56,236 nt of DNA from Methanomassiliicoccaceae archaeon UBA113 (GCA_002506175.1 DAXB01000042.1:1-56236); one strand, 5' to 3'. Numbered from the stretch's first letter, positions 1-8,799 are shown. Numbers and translations: made by a program. The notes: a model not told the origin generated them from the sequence alone.

Positions 1-916
1 CAACCGCAGCGATGTCCGATTCGATGTCCCTGATATCCTTTTCTCTGGTGTCAATGTCCTTCTCGGCGGCCCTGACATCCGCCTCGATGATCGCGATGTT
101 GGATTTCTGAGATGCAATGTCCTTCTCTGCATCTCCAATGTCAGCCTCGGCTGATGCGATGTCGGAATTTAGCCTGGCGATATCCGATTCCTTGGTACTC
201 ATCTCTTTTTCGATGTCTGAGATGTCTCCCTGTTTCTCTGCGATATCCTTGTTCGCCGATTCGATATCCCTGTCGATTGTGTTTATGTCATCCTCGATGT
301 CCTCGAGATTGGATGTGGCGTTGCTGCTGTCCTTCTCGATTTGCGAGATCAGGTCGCCTTTGTTCTCGATATCCTCTTCATTCTCTTTGATGAGTCTCCT
401 GGAGGTCCTGATTTCGTCATTTATGGACTCGAGTTTGGAATTCAATGATCTTTCCTGGTCTATGAACTGATTGTCAAGCTCTTTGATGTCCCCCATGAGG
501 TTGGGCATGATCTTTCCACCTGCGACGGAGAAGAACTTGCTCCAGACGCGCTCATCCATGATGGCATCCTTGTCGCAGAGGTCGTATGAATCCATGGCGA
601 ACAGGCTGCGGTAGAACCCTGCGTCAACCTCTTGGAACCATTCTGGGATATCTCCGGAAACGACCATTCCGTCCAGACGGAACGTGCGAGGAGTTCCGTC
701 GTCGTCCACCAGGGATATGGTTCCGTTGTCCGAGACCCTTCTCTCCGGGTAGCATTCGGGGTCGTTGGTAGGTGCGATTGCGTTCCTGATGAATTCCATC
801 GAGGTGGTCTTTCCTGCTTCATTGGGTCCGTAGAAGACATTGAGTCCGTCCCCCAGCTCATAGTCCTTGTTCTCCAGCTTTCCGAAGGAGCCGATATGGA
901 TGGTTGTTAGTCTCAT
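1..916 (-). CDS. Rad50/YhaN-like coiled-coil ATPase, partial
   Basis: The first 305 codons of a gene that runs off the left edge. The N-terminus reads MRLTTIHIGSFGKLEN and is followed by a P-loop GPNEAGKTT near residue 30, as in the SMC/Rad50/YhaN group of AAA ATPases. From about residue 145 on the sequence is a very regular coiled coil with repeated D-I-E/D-I-A heptads, so the 3' part (bases 1-480) is low-complexity. The start overlaps the stop of the upstream small gene in an ATGA, so the two are probably cotranscribed and translationally coupled. The family is known for DNA-end processing, often beside an Mre11/YhaO-type nuclease. Any such partner would lie outside the window, so the role is inferred from the N-terminus only. 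Confidence 0.8.
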   Translation of the reverse strand, partial: MRLTTIHIGSFGKLENKDYELGDGLNVFYGPNEAGKTTSMEFIRNAIAPTNDPECYPERRVSDNGTISLVDDDGTPRTFRLDGMVVSGDIPEWFQEVDAGFYRSLFAMDSYDLCDKDAIMDERVWSKFFSVAGGKIMPNLMGDIKELDNQFIDQERSLNSKLESINDEIRTSRRLIKENEEDIENKGDLISQIEKDSSNATSNLEDIEDDINTIDRDIESANKDIAEKQGDISDIEKEMSTKESDIARLNSDIASAEADIGDAEKDIASQKSNIAIIEADVRAAEKDIDTREKDIRDIESDIAAV

Positions 917-1221
917 CTCATCTCCCCCATTTTCTGGATGACGAGGGTCGTGGCATCCCCAATGATCGCTTTTAATTCATCTTGGCTCAGGCCTCTGAAG
1001 TAATCCATGTTCTTCGACAGGATTGGATGTTTCTCGATAATCTCGTATATTCTTTCGGGATCCCATTCCTGCATCTCGCGTCCCGTCATCATTACTCTCC
1101 CGATCATATCAGGGGTCGGCTGACCCATAATCTCGGGTTCTGCCACAGGGGCCTTATTAGCCTTTGAACCCGAGGTGTGGACATTCTTCACCTGGGGTTT
1201 CTTAGAGCCTTTCGCTGCCAT
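913..1221 (-). CDS. Small protein of unknown function, 102 aa
   Basis: A small soluble protein, first gene of a two-gene unit with the Rad50/YhaN-like ATPase. The N-terminal third is basic and disordered-looking (MAAKGSKKPQVKN, then Pro/Ala-rich). The C-terminal two thirds look folded and helical (EWDPERIYEIIEKHP). The frame stays open further upstream, but I chose the ATG at 1221 because a TATA-like TTATAATTATAG stretch lies about 25-35 bases upstream (1243-1256), and the longer form would run antiparallel into the truD end. The gene ends with an ATGA overlap onto the ATPase. I do not recognise the family. The pairing suggests an accessory subunit of the ATPase, which is inference. Confidence 0.6.
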   Translation of the reverse strand: MAAKGSKKPQVKNVHTSGSKANKAPVAEPEIMGQPTPDMIGRVMMTGREMQEWDPERIYEIIEKHPILSKNMDYFRGLSQDELKAIIGDATTLVIQKMGEMR

Positions 1222-1292
1222 GAATTCACGAATGGATTCGCGCTTTATAATTATAGGTAGGGATAGTTCGGAAGCACGGAATAACAGCGATT

Positions 1293-2594
1293 TCAGTAGT
1301 CGCGCATCTCCGATTTCATGTACTCCCTGAGGAGGCATGTGGCATAGTTTCCTTTGGGCAGTGAGAACTTCAGAGTGTAGCTGTCTTCGGAGAATCCGCA
1401 GTCGAGTTTTTTCAGGGGGCAGAGGATCTCCCTCCTGCTCCCCTTCGATGTGCATCTCTGGAGCTCGGGGATGATGAAGTCCTCGTGACGGAGCTTCTGT
1501 TCCTCTATGACCTTCCTCTCGATCTCTCCCATCTCGCCTTCCGCAAGCTCCCCGTCCGAACCGAAAAGAGTGATGGTAACGAATGCCCTTCCGGCTCTGA
1601 CCTGCCTGGTGACGAGGTCGATGTTCTTGGATGTGGTCAGTATCGGGTTCTCGTGCTGGGGGATCTTGTTAGCATCCAGCGGGATGATTATGTCTCCTTC
1701 GACAGGCATGTTCAGAGGCATACCTGCATCCATCCTCCTGCTCAGCATCTCGTTGAAAAGGTATGATTGGTATGCATGTGTGAACATCATCTGGAGGTTA
1801 TTGGGAAGAATCGATATGGCTCCGACCCAGTCCTCCGGGTTTTCGGCGAGCACCCCTGCCATCATCTTCTCGAAAGACATGTTCTCCGGTATGGTCGGCA
1901 TTGCTGCGGCCCAGTCGGTGCAGTTCTCCAGTTCCTTCCTCTTATTCCTGAGTTCCTCTTCCTCTTCGGGTGTGGTGAAGCAGATGTAGGTCTTCACTGC
2001 GCCCTCGATGTCTCCGCGGACTAGCCTCTCCCCGACCAGATGCGTCACCGGTCTGACGGATCCAAATCTCTGTACTCCGAAGTAGTTGGGGAATCCTCCG
2101 GTCTTGCGGATGATCTCGGAATCAGTTTCGACGATTCCCTTGACCTCTTCCATAGATCTGGTGCAGTTCTTGACGGTGATCTCGAACTCGTTTCCGATGA
2201 GGTCACCTATCTGGATAGCACGTGCGCCTCTGTACGGGTTGCTGATCTCGACATCCTTCAGCTGGATCTTGTCTATGAGTCCTGGTTCGCCGTAGAACGA
2301 CATGAGCTGTGTAGTGACGGCTCTTTTGTCTTTGGTCCCGGCGAAACCTATGCGTTCCCTGGACACTCCCATGGAGCGGGACATGATCCTGATGAGGCGG
2401 TTGGTCTCCCAGTTTCTGGAAGTGACGGTGGCTATTGTATAATCTCCGTTGTCTTTCTGTCTGGGTGGGTCAGATATCTCCCTGACCACGAAATCCTCGG
2501 GGAGGGTTTTCAGATGACCTCCGGTACCGTCGGTGTCGCAGAGGTAGTTATGCATCCCTATGCCCGCTTCCGCGGTGTCGCATCTGCGGTACAT
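1293..2594 (-). CDS. truD: tRNA pseudouridine(13) synthase TruD
   Basis: Makes pseudouridine at position 13 of tRNA. The 433-residue product has the family's N-terminal stretch (GGHLKTLPEDFVVREI), the catalytic-loop motif FAGTKDKRAVTTQ with the catalytic Asp near residue 100, and the NEFEI-type strand motif. Length fits archaeal TruD, which carries the inserted TRUD domain. I placed the start at the ATG at 2594, seven bases after the rpoL stop, because homologues begin shortly before the G-H-L-K/EDF motif; the frame is open upstream but overlaps rpoL. It probably forms an operon with rpoL. No Shine-Dalgarno sequence is obvious. Confidence 0.92.
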   Translation of the reverse strand: MYRRCDTAEAGIGMHNYLCDTDGTGGHLKTLPEDFVVREISDPPRQKDNGDYTIATVTSRNWETNRLIRIMSRSMGVSRERIGFAGTKDKRAVTTQLMSFYGEPGLIDKIQLKDVEISNPYRGARAIQIGDLIGNEFEITVKNCTRSMEEVKGIVETDSEIIRKTGGFPNYFGVQRFGSVRPVTHLVGERLVRGDIEGAVKTYICFTTPEEEEELRNKRKELENCTDWAAAMPTIPENMSFEKMMAGVLAENPEDWVGAISILPNNLQMMFTHAYQSYLFNEMLSRRMDAGMPLNMPVEGDIIIPLDANKIPQHENPILTTSKNIDLVTRQVRAGRAFVTITLFGSDGELAEGEMGEIERKVIEEQKLRHEDFIIPELQRCTSKGSRREILCPLKKLDCGFSEDSYTLKFSLPKGNYATCLLREYMKSEMRDY

Positions 2595-2601
2595 GTGAAA
2601 A

Positions 2602-2847
2602 TCAGTTGGAGTAGTACTTCGCCACTGCTTCGGAAGCCTTCTTGATAGCATCGAGGGGCTTTCCTTTGGAGACCTCGACATGGAGTGCGCGGTCTTTGAG
2701 CTCGGGGTGGCTGTCTATGTACCTAACGAGCTTGACGTTGGAATCTTCGTTCAGCTTCTTCATCAAAGGTGTGATCAACGTGAGGTTGGCGTCTTTGAAT
2801 CCGATTGTCGCTGAGGTCTTGTCCTGCTCGATAAGATAGGTATGCAT
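2602..2847 (-). CDS. rpoL: DNA-directed RNA polymerase subunit L (Rpb11-like)
   Basis: An 81-residue protein that fits archaeal RpoL, which pairs with RpoD to form the assembly platform of RNA polymerase. The central stretch (LITPLMKKLNEDSNVKLVRY) and the following HPELKD and KPLDAIKKASEAV match the RpoL pattern of 'L...L..L..D..V....Y...HP' and 'G.dPl.Al..A'. The DHTL-type motif is weaker here (ANLTLITPL). A TATA box (TTATTATAAACG on the minus strand, about 2863-2876) sits 20-28 bases before the ATG, so the transcript is likely leaderless. It is the first gene of an apparent rpoL-truD operon. Subunit L is the best match by eye; a profile search would settle it. Confidence 0.78.
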   Translation of the reverse strand: MHTYLIEQDKTSATIGFKDANLTLITPLMKKLNEDSNVKLVRYIDSHPELKDRALHVEVSKGKPLDAIKKASEAVAKYYSN

Positions 2848-2902
2848 ACCCGTGTGATTGGTACGTTTATAATAAGCCTTACGGTCGGACGCCTATTCGA
2901 CG

Positions 2903-4261
2903 TCATAGCAGAGCGGCCATGTATATGGGGATGTACAGGATCTCGCCATCCTCACGGAGATCCTTTGAGTGGATCACGATAGGCTGAGTCACTCTTCTTT
3001 TGTATTTCTTGACGAACTCATCGAGAGACGAATGTCTGCTGGACGATGATGATTTGACTTCTATGGGTTTGATTTTCATTCCTTCGGTGAATAGGAAATC
3101 GACTTCGTGAACACGGTTGTTTCCATTCGTGTAGAACTCATAGAAGAACAGTTCGCGGCCAGACGATACCAGGTTTTGTGCCACCGAGTTCTCGAACAGC
3201 ATCCCTTCGTTTATCGAAAGTTTGTCCTTCATGAATGCTGTTGCAACTTCGGCACTGCTCAATACGTTATTCTCGGCGGACAGAGTCATTAGCAACCCCG
3301 TATCCATCAGGTAGCATTTGAAGGAACAATCATCTAGATCCAGTTTCAGCATGATGTTCGGATCTGTGCTTCTGCGACAGATGTTGCATATGAATGCCTC
3401 TTTAAGCCACATCACGCTGTCATAGTAATCTCTGCTGGATGTGGATTTTTTGATTGTTCCTGGACGGAATATCTTGCGATGATGCGACAGCAATGACGGT
3501 ATGTTTTCGAATACGAGCTGTGCTTTGGTCCCATTCCCCACTGGTATTTTACCCATATCGTCTCTGTACAGTTTTATGATCGACTGTTTGACGGATTCGA
3601 CCTCAGACATGTCTTTTGTGGAATAGTATTTGAAAACGGCCTGAGGCATCCCGCCTACAATCATGTATGTTTTGTATTTCTCCATGATATTCCTGTGGAT
3701 TATCTGTCCTAAGGGTTCGTGGTTGCAGAAGTGTTCCCTTATGATGTTGAATGTTATTTCATCGTCTCCGGCCCAGCAGAATTCCTCAAAACCCATAGGA
3801 TTCATAACGATGTGCAGTTCTTCAGACGGAATCAGTATGTTTTCTACGTTCTTACGGATCGAGATGAGTGAACCCGTTTCAATGTAGTCGTACCTTCCAT
3901 CCTGGACCAGTTGTTTGATCAGCTGTCTAGCCTTGGGATAGAATTGGACCTCATCGAACACGATTAAGCTCTTGCGTTCTGCCAATGTCACACTGTATAT
4001 CGCCTGGAGATGGTAGAACAGGGAGTCCAGGTCTGTATGGTATTTTTCGAATGCAACAATCGTGTCATTCAGAGGGTTTGAAAAATCGATGATCAGGCTT
4101 GATTCATATTCTGCATCCGCAAATGCTTTGACTATTGTGCTTTTTCCTACGCGCCTTGCACCTTCAATCAGCAACGCATATTCTCCATCTTTTCTCTTCC
4201 AATCAAGGAGATCTTGGTAAATCTTGCGTCTGAACAGCGTTTGATTGTCCGATGCCCTCAT
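2903..4261 (-). CDS. AAA-family ATPase with DUF4143-type C-terminus
   Basis: A 452-residue ATP-binding protein with the layout of the AAA_14/DUF4143 family. It has a Walker A GARRVGKST near residue 45, a Walker B-like LIVFDEVQ, a sensor-like ETGSL, and a C-terminal nuclease-fold-like part with the motif EVDFLF....IKPIEVKSS. The D...E-x-K pattern is typical of this family, whose function is largely unknown. I used the ATG of MRASDNQ at 4261; an upstream extension would be translated from the tandem repeats and is unlikely. The gene is visibly AT-richer than its neighbours and stands alone between rpoL and the phosphomevalonate dehydratase genes, suggesting lateral gain. A second member lies at 16306-17589. 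Confidence 0.85.
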   Translation of the reverse strand: MRASDNQTLFRRKIYQDLLDWKRKDGEYALLIEGARRVGKSTIVKAFADAEYESSLIIDFSNPLNDTIVAFEKYHTDLDSLFYHLQAIYSVTLAERKSLIVFDEVQFYPKARQLIKQLVQDGRYDYIETGSLISIRKNVENILIPSEELHIVMNPMGFEEFCWAGDDEITFNIIREHFCNHEPLGQIIHRNIMEKYKTYMIVGGMPQAVFKYYSTKDMSEVESVKQSIIKLYRDDMGKIPVGNGTKAQLVFENIPSLLSHHRKIFRPGTIKKSTSSRDYYDSVMWLKEAFICNICRRSTDPNIMLKLDLDDCSFKCYLMDTGLLMTLSAENNVLSSAEVATAFMKDKLSINEGMLFENSVAQNLVSSGRELFFYEFYTNGNNRVHEVDFLFTEGMKIKPIEVKSSSSSRHSSLDEFVKKYKRRVTQPIVIHSKDLREDGEILYIPIYMAALL

Positions 4262-4297
4262 ACAGATTATCAGGAAGTACACATATTTATGTCTTCC

Positions 4298-4387
4298 AGA
4301 TAATTTTCCCACCAAACTTTTTTGTGGTTTTATACAGATTCCCACCAAACTTTTTTCGTGATTTTATACAGATTCCCACCAAACTTT
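4298..4387 (-). repeat. Tandem 33-34 base repeats upstream of the ATPase gene
   Basis: Three tandem copies share the minus-strand core AAAGTTTGGTGGGAA. The two right-hand copies also share TCTGTATAAAA, which looks like a TATA element. Copies begin at roughly 4298, 4328 and 4362 with a spacing of 33-34 bases. One minus-strand frame reads KFGGNLYK in one copy. The block fills the space between the dehydratase small-subunit gene and the ATPase start, so it may be a promoter/operator array or part of a mobile cassette. Confidence 0.75.
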
Positions 4388-4394
4388 CGGAGCA

Positions 4395-5165
4395 TCAACG
4401 CAGGAAATACCTCATGACTTTATCTGTATCGGTGACGGTTTTCATCGAAGAAATGTCATCGATCGAAGCCCATGTGAATGCTTCATTCTCCTCGTTGAGG
4501 ATAGGTTCCTTTCCTTTGGAATCGAAATGGAACGGATACACTTTGAAAAGAGTCTTCCCCTCGCGAACATACAATGGATCCATGTTACCGATGGGTTCTC
4601 CGACCTCTATGGAAGTCTCTTCCATGATCTCCCTCCTGGCAGCCTCTTCCGGAGATTCTCCTTCCTCGATCTTCCCTGCGACCAGAGACCAGTGTCCCGG
4701 ATACGAACGGTTGCTCTCTGGACGTTTCAGGAGGATGCATCTCCCGCCTGTGGACACAACAGATGAAACGATCTCCTTGAAGGATATGCCCTCGATGTCG
4801 ATTGTTCCGTTGTCGGCATCCACGGTGACGATGTCCCCATCCTCGAAAAGTCTGATGGACGGGATCTGATCCACCATAGGAATCGATGATATGACTGCAC
4901 CAGTGGCCACGATGACCTCCGCGGACTCGTTGATGACCGCGGCAGGCTGTTTGCCGTGCACCTTGAGGTCGTACATGACGAAGGAACCGACCGTGCTCCC
5001 CTTCCCTTTGGGGAATACAAGAATCTTGCCGGCGACGTTGCCGCCCTTGACGTTGATATCCCCTGTGGATCCGTTCACCCCTCCGAGGAAGCTAAGTGGT
5101 TCGTCTATCTTTATTACCTCTCCCTTGGCTTTGCCAGGCGATATGGTGCGTCCTTCGAAGATCAC
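4395..5165 (-). CDS. Phosphomevalonate dehydratase small subunit (swivel) fused to a Nudix domain
   Basis: Residues 1-135 form the aconitase X swivel domain (old DUF126). Visible signatures are FEGRTISPGKAKGE, LSFLGGVNGSTG, KILVFPKGKGSTVGS and PAAVINESAE with GAVISSIPMVD. With the large subunit encoded just upstream this should make phosphomevalonate dehydratase of the archaeal mevalonate pathway. Residues about 160-256 are an added Nudix domain with a box GKIEEGESPEEAARREIMEE that is canonical except for Ser in place of the last Gly. Most small subunits are only about 130-140 residues. The start is a GTG overlapping the large-subunit TGA (GTGA); the frame has ATG codons further upstream, but they lie inside the large-subunit gene. 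The Nudix substrate is unknown; the sequence resembles MutT-type hydrolases more than IPP isomerase. Confidence 0.88.
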   Translation of the reverse strand: MIFEGRTISPGKAKGEVIKIDEPLSFLGGVNGSTGDINVKGGNVAGKILVFPKGKGSTVGSFVMYDLKVHGKQPAAVINESAEVIVATGAVISSIPMVDQIPSIRLFEDGDIVTVDADNGTIDIEGISFKEIVSSVVSTGGRCILLKRPESNRSYPGHWSLVAGKIEEGESPEEAARREIMEETSIEVGEPIGNMDPLYVREGKTLFKVYPFHFDSKGKEPILNEENEAFTWASIDDISSMKTVTDTDKVMRYFLR

Positions 5166-6337
5166 ATTACCATCTCCATGAGCGCCGAGATGTCCCTGCA
5201 CATCGCTTTCTGGGAGCACAGGGTCGGGAGGTAGTTGCCTGCCTTCGCGGAGTTCGTACCGGTCCTTTCAAAGGATCCTTCGATGGGTGCGACTACCATG
5301 CATGTATCTGCGAGGACGGGTCCGAACCTCTCCATGATTCTCACGTCATCTGGACACTTATCTCTGATGGCCGCGGACGTGCAGAACCAGATCTCGATAT
5401 CCTTGTTCCTCTTCTCCTTGCCTTTGAGGAACGATGCGATCTGATGCATCTCCTTCTCCGTCAGATGCGGACACCCGATGGCGATGAGCTGGATGTCATC
5501 CGTCTTGTTGAGTTTGTCGTAGGCGTTCTGCAGTTCCTGTTTCCCGATATGGATCGTCTCCAGATCCGATACATCGAAGTTCTTCGCTTCGGGCGTCACT
5601 CCTTCCGCGTGGTACAGGGCCACGGAGCCAGATGCGGCCATGGCCGCTGACAGGGTCTTGGCCTCCTCCACTTCCGGCCTGATGTTCCTGAAGTACGGAA
5701 CGCCGGAACCTATCGCCATTCCGACCGCCTGGCCGAGCAGAGAGTATGAGAAAATGGATCCATCGATGTCCGCGTCGATGACTGCCGTCGGCTTCCTGTT
5801 CTCGTCAAGGTGGAGTCCGTAGTTGGCCGTCTTTCCCAGGATGGCGGCGGCCAATGCTCCCGGTCCGCCCTCCCTGTTGGTCCTGGCTCCGATGAAAGAA
5901 TTGACGAAGCTCAGGGCGGACGATTCCGCCCATGCTACGTGATCTTTGAATTTGGGTACGTTGGGTCCGACATACGGTGTGCACGAGCATGTTGTCTTGA
6001 CACCCATCTTACCGTACAGCTCGATTATGCGGTTCTGCTTCTCCGCGAACTCCTCTGTGATGTGCATCTCCTTCCATCTGGTCCTGTCCATTCCGACCGG
6101 ATTCAGTGTGGAATTAACAGATACCTTGGCGTTCCCGGAGACCATGTCCTCCAGATACTTCAGTCCGCCGTCGCCGATGGTCTTGTAGGATGCTCCGGAA
6201 AGATGTGCCGACGTTATGTCGATCAGGTTCTCCGCGCCGTAAATCTTCCCCAGCGCTGTGATCAGCTCCATCGCCTTCTGCTTCCCTTCTCCTTCCTCTC
6301 CGTTGAGGACGGCCAACTCGGCCCTTGTCAGATCCAT
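5162..6337 (-). CDS. Phosphomevalonate dehydratase large subunit (aconitase X catalytic domain)
   Basis: A 391-residue aconitase X catalytic protein (old DUF521). It starts MDLTRAELAVLNGE, as in the family, and carries candidate Fe-S cysteines in TTCSCTPY, IAIGCPHLT and WFCTSAAIRD, together with SFIGARTNREGGPGALAAA. Archaeal homologues dehydrate mevalonate 5-phosphate to trans-anhydromevalonate 5-phosphate using a [4Fe-4S] cluster, on the way to isopentenyl phosphate. The start at 6337 follows a TATA element (TATTTATCGG on the minus strand, about 6358-6368). The small-subunit gene overlaps its stop, so the two are coupled. The decarboxylase and kinases of the pathway are not in the window. 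Confidence 0.9.
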   Translation of the reverse strand: MDLTRAELAVLNGEEGEGKQKAMELITALGKIYGAENLIDITSAHLSGASYKTIGDGGLKYLEDMVSGNAKVSVNSTLNPVGMDRTRWKEMHITEEFAEKQNRIIELYGKMGVKTTCSCTPYVGPNVPKFKDHVAWAESSALSFVNSFIGARTNREGGPGALAAAILGKTANYGLHLDENRKPTAVIDADIDGSIFSYSLLGQAVGMAIGSGVPYFRNIRPEVEEAKTLSAAMAASGSVALYHAEGVTPEAKNFDVSDLETIHIGKQELQNAYDKLNKTDDIQLIAIGCPHLTEKEMHQIASFLKGKEKRNKDIEIWFCTSAAIRDKCPDDVRIMERFGPVLADTCMVVAPIEGSFERTGTNSAKAGNYLPTLCSQKAMCRDISALMEMVM

Positions 6338-6456
6338 GCATGCAGGATGGAGCATCCGATAAATATGGGTGAGGGAACGTCAATCATCGAACTCTTAGCG
6401 ATTTTTACTTCCGTGTTTCAAAAGACGTAAAACGAAAACGTGCATAACCTCGATTC

Positions 6457-6741
6457 ATGTCAATAGGGATATTCGAGGCGGCCATGCTCATCTGCTTCGC
6501 GGCGTCTTGGCCGTTCAATTTAAGAAGGGCATACAAGGCCAGGACGAATGTGGGGACGAGCATAGCGTTCATGTCGATCGTCTTGGTGGGATACCTCTGC
6601 GGTATCGCGAACAAGATAGTGAACGATGACATCAGCTACGTATTCGCATTCTATCTGCTTGATTTGGCTTTGGTCTCGACCGGGGTTCTGATCTATCTCA
6701 GGAACAGGAAACTCGACAGGCAGGCAGATAGAACCATATGA
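6457..6741 (+). CDS. Small PQ-loop (SemiSWEET-like) membrane protein
   Basis: A 94-residue protein with three likely membrane helices: FEAAMLICFAASWPFNL, IAFMSIVLVGYLCGI and YVFAFYLLDLALVSTGVLIYL. The motif WPFNLRRAYKARTNVGTS with a following GYLCGIANKI resembles the half-transporter PQ-loop/SemiSWEET family (P/W-P-x-x-x-x-x-K-x-K-S-x-x-G), although the canonical PQ is WP here. Such proteins usually act as dimers moving small solutes; the substrate cannot be read from the sequence. It is transcribed alone and divergently from the dehydratase genes. Confidence 0.7.
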   Translation: MSIGIFEAAMLICFAASWPFNLRRAYKARTNVGTSIAFMSIVLVGYLCGIANKIVNDDISYVFAFYLLDLALVSTGVLIYLRNRKLDRQADRTI

Positions 6742-6786
6742 CCCGCTACAGCGCACTTATTAAGTAATGACTTGATTCGTACCCCG

Positions 6787-8595
6787 ATGGAAACCTTAGA
6801 GCAGTTGATTTCCAAGGCCGAGGCGGGGGACGTGCAGTCCTGCTTCGAGCTTGGGCAGAGGTTCGCTATTGGCGAAGGCACTGAACAGAACGATGCTACC
6901 GCTTACGGCTGGTACCTGAAGGCGGCCATGCTTGGCCACCCGATGGGGGAGTTCGTCGTGGGCACTTGTTACAACAACGGCATCGTAGCGGAGCAGGACG
7001 CCGATGAGGCGAACATGTGGTTCGTCCGTGCGACACTGAAAGGTGACATGGGATCCTACCTCACTCAGCTCAACTATTACAAAACGCACGAAACACCGGA
7101 TGACGGTGCAGTTTTCCAATACTTTTCCAACAAGGCCGGGGAGGATGCGGATGCCGCATACGTCCTGGGCAGGCTGTACGAGCTGGGGGTCGGCACACCG
7201 TTCGACCCAGTCAAAGCATACGAATCCTACGTGAAGTCCAAGGAGCTGGGAAGCCTCTACGGCGAGTACCAGGTCGCGCTCTGCGTCCTGTTCGGGACCG
7301 GAGTCGAGAGGGACCGTGCCGAGGGAGCCAAGCTCATGCAGGCCCTCGTCGACAAGAAGTTCCCGCTGGGATACCTCGGATTGGCCAGATGCTACGAGTT
7401 CGGATTCGGAGTCGAGCGCAGCCACGAGAAGACCTTCGCTCTGTACGATGAGCTCGCGGGTCTCGGATACGTAGAAGGCATGTACCAGATGGGAAGATGC
7501 TACATGGACGGCATAGGGGTCGCCAAGGATGGCAACTTCTCCAGCGCATGGTACACCGCAGCGGCCCTCAGGGGTTCGCGCGACGGTATGTACGGATTGG
7601 CCAGATGCTATCTCGGAGGCGTCGGCGAGGACAAGAACAAGGACCTCGGACTGGCGATGCTCGAGAAATCCGCGGAACTGGGGCAGACCGATGCCATGAT
7701 CATGCTCGGACAGCTGTACGCCAAAGGCAAGCAGGTGCCCAAGAACACGCAGAAATCCGCAGAGTGGTTTAAGATCGCCGCGGACATGGGCGACGGATAC
7801 GCGCAGTTCGTGACCGGAGACAACTATGCAGAGGGAACCGGATTCAAGAAGGACCCGAAGACCGCGTTGGAATACTACAGGAAGTCCGCAGCGCACGGCA
7901 ACACCGTCGCATGCTACAACATCGGAACGGCATACTCCGTCGGAAAGGGAGTGTCCAAGGACGATGCGAAGGCGTTCGACTGGCTGAACCGCGCCGCGGA
8001 GGACAACTTCATGAAGGCCATGTTCTCGGTCGCCGAGGCCTATTCGAAGGGCAGAGGCACCAAGAAGGACAACGAGAAGGCCTTCGAGCTGCACCTCAAA
8101 TTGGCGGAGAACGGATTCGGAAAATCACAGTACCATGTCGGATACTCCTATTTTGAGGGTGTCGGCACGGCGAAGAATGACAAGCTCGCATTCGAGTGGT
8201 TCTCCAAGGGGGCCGAGAGCGGAAACGTGCTCTGCCAGTATTATACAGGATACTGCCTGGCTAACGGAATCGGAACCAAGACCGACGAGAAGAAGGCGGT
8301 AGTCTGGTACACCCGCGCCGCGGAGCAGGGACACACACTGTCCAGGGAGATTGTGGAGGGAGCGACCGGCAAGAAGATTACCGTGAAGGGTGACGAATCG
8401 CCGTTCCAGTCGTATTTGTTCTCTGCCAACAATGGGGATCCGGATGCGATGTTCATCGTCGGACGCTGCTACCTCGACGGAGTGGGGACTGAGAAGGATC
8501 CCGAAGAGGCCAAGAGATGGTTCAACAAGGGGGCCGCAGGTGGCAACCTCGCATCCAAGAGGGCTCTACTCCAGATGAGGAACGCGAAGCAGTGA
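6787..8595 (+). CDS. Sel1-repeat protein, about 600 aa
   Basis: A 602-residue protein made almost wholly of Sel1-like (TPR-related) repeats of about 36 residues. Each has the pattern A-x-x-x-LG-x-x-Y-x-x-G-x-G-V-x-x-D-x-x-K-A-x-x-W-Y-x-x-A-A, for example QLYAKGKQVPKNTQKSAEWF; roughly fifteen copies fill the chain. No signal peptide or membrane helix is visible, so it is probably a cytoplasmic scaffold for protein-protein contacts. I used the ATG at 6787, which follows a TATA-like CTTATTAAG about 25 bases upstream, rather than the TTG at 6772. A GC-rich hairpin follows the stop. Confidence 0.9.
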   Translation: METLEQLISKAEAGDVQSCFELGQRFAIGEGTEQNDATAYGWYLKAAMLGHPMGEFVVGTCYNNGIVAEQDADEANMWFVRATLKGDMGSYLTQLNYYKTHETPDDGAVFQYFSNKAGEDADAAYVLGRLYELGVGTPFDPVKAYESYVKSKELGSLYGEYQVALCVLFGTGVERDRAEGAKLMQALVDKKFPLGYLGLARCYEFGFGVERSHEKTFALYDELAGLGYVEGMYQMGRCYMDGIGVAKDGNFSSAWYTAAALRGSRDGMYGLARCYLGGVGEDKNKDLGLAMLEKSAELGQTDAMIMLGQLYAKGKQVPKNTQKSAEWFKIAADMGDGYAQFVTGDNYAEGTGFKKDPKTALEYYRKSAAHGNTVACYNIGTAYSVGKGVSKDDAKAFDWLNRAAEDNFMKAMFSVAEAYSKGRGTKKDNEKAFELHLKLAENGFGKSQYHVGYSYFEGVGTAKNDKLAFEWFSKGAESGNVLCQYYTGYCLANGIGTKTDEKKAVVWYTRAAEQGHTLSREIVEGATGKKITVKGDESPFQSYLFSANNGDPDAMFIVGRCYLDGVGTEKDPEEAKRWFNKGAAGGNLASKRALLQMRNAKQ

Positions 8596-8604
8596 AACTT
8601 TTCA

Positions 8605-8628
8605 GAGGGGGAGACCCCTCATTTCTAT
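8605..8628 (+). terminator. Possible terminator after the Sel1 gene
   Basis: GAGGGG and CCCCTC (8605-8610 and 8615-8620) pair around a GAGA loop and are followed by ATTTCTATCC, ten bases after the Sel1-protein stop. The T-run is short. Confidence 0.45.
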
Positions 8629-8799
8629 CCGATTTCATCCATCTAGATTGCATCGAGCCCATTGTCATTTCTTCTGTTTGTGGTATGTTTATCAAACAAT
8701 TATGGACATCAATGCGGAATATCGAGTATGTTTGTGTAAGTTTTATGTTTATTAAATTGTAACCCTTTTGTCAAAGAAATATAGACGTCTTGTAAACAC

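Noticed and set aside
4395..4700. Type 1 isopentenyl diphosphate isomerase as identity of the Nudix domain
   Set aside because: Attractive because of the pathway, but the domain has a standard MutT-type box and lacks the Cys and Glu motifs I expect for IDI-1.
6796..8094. Long open frame opposite the Sel1-repeat gene
   Set aside because: It mirrors the repeat gene in antisense. The composition comes from the GC-biased third positions of the real gene, and it has no promoter or recognisable domain.
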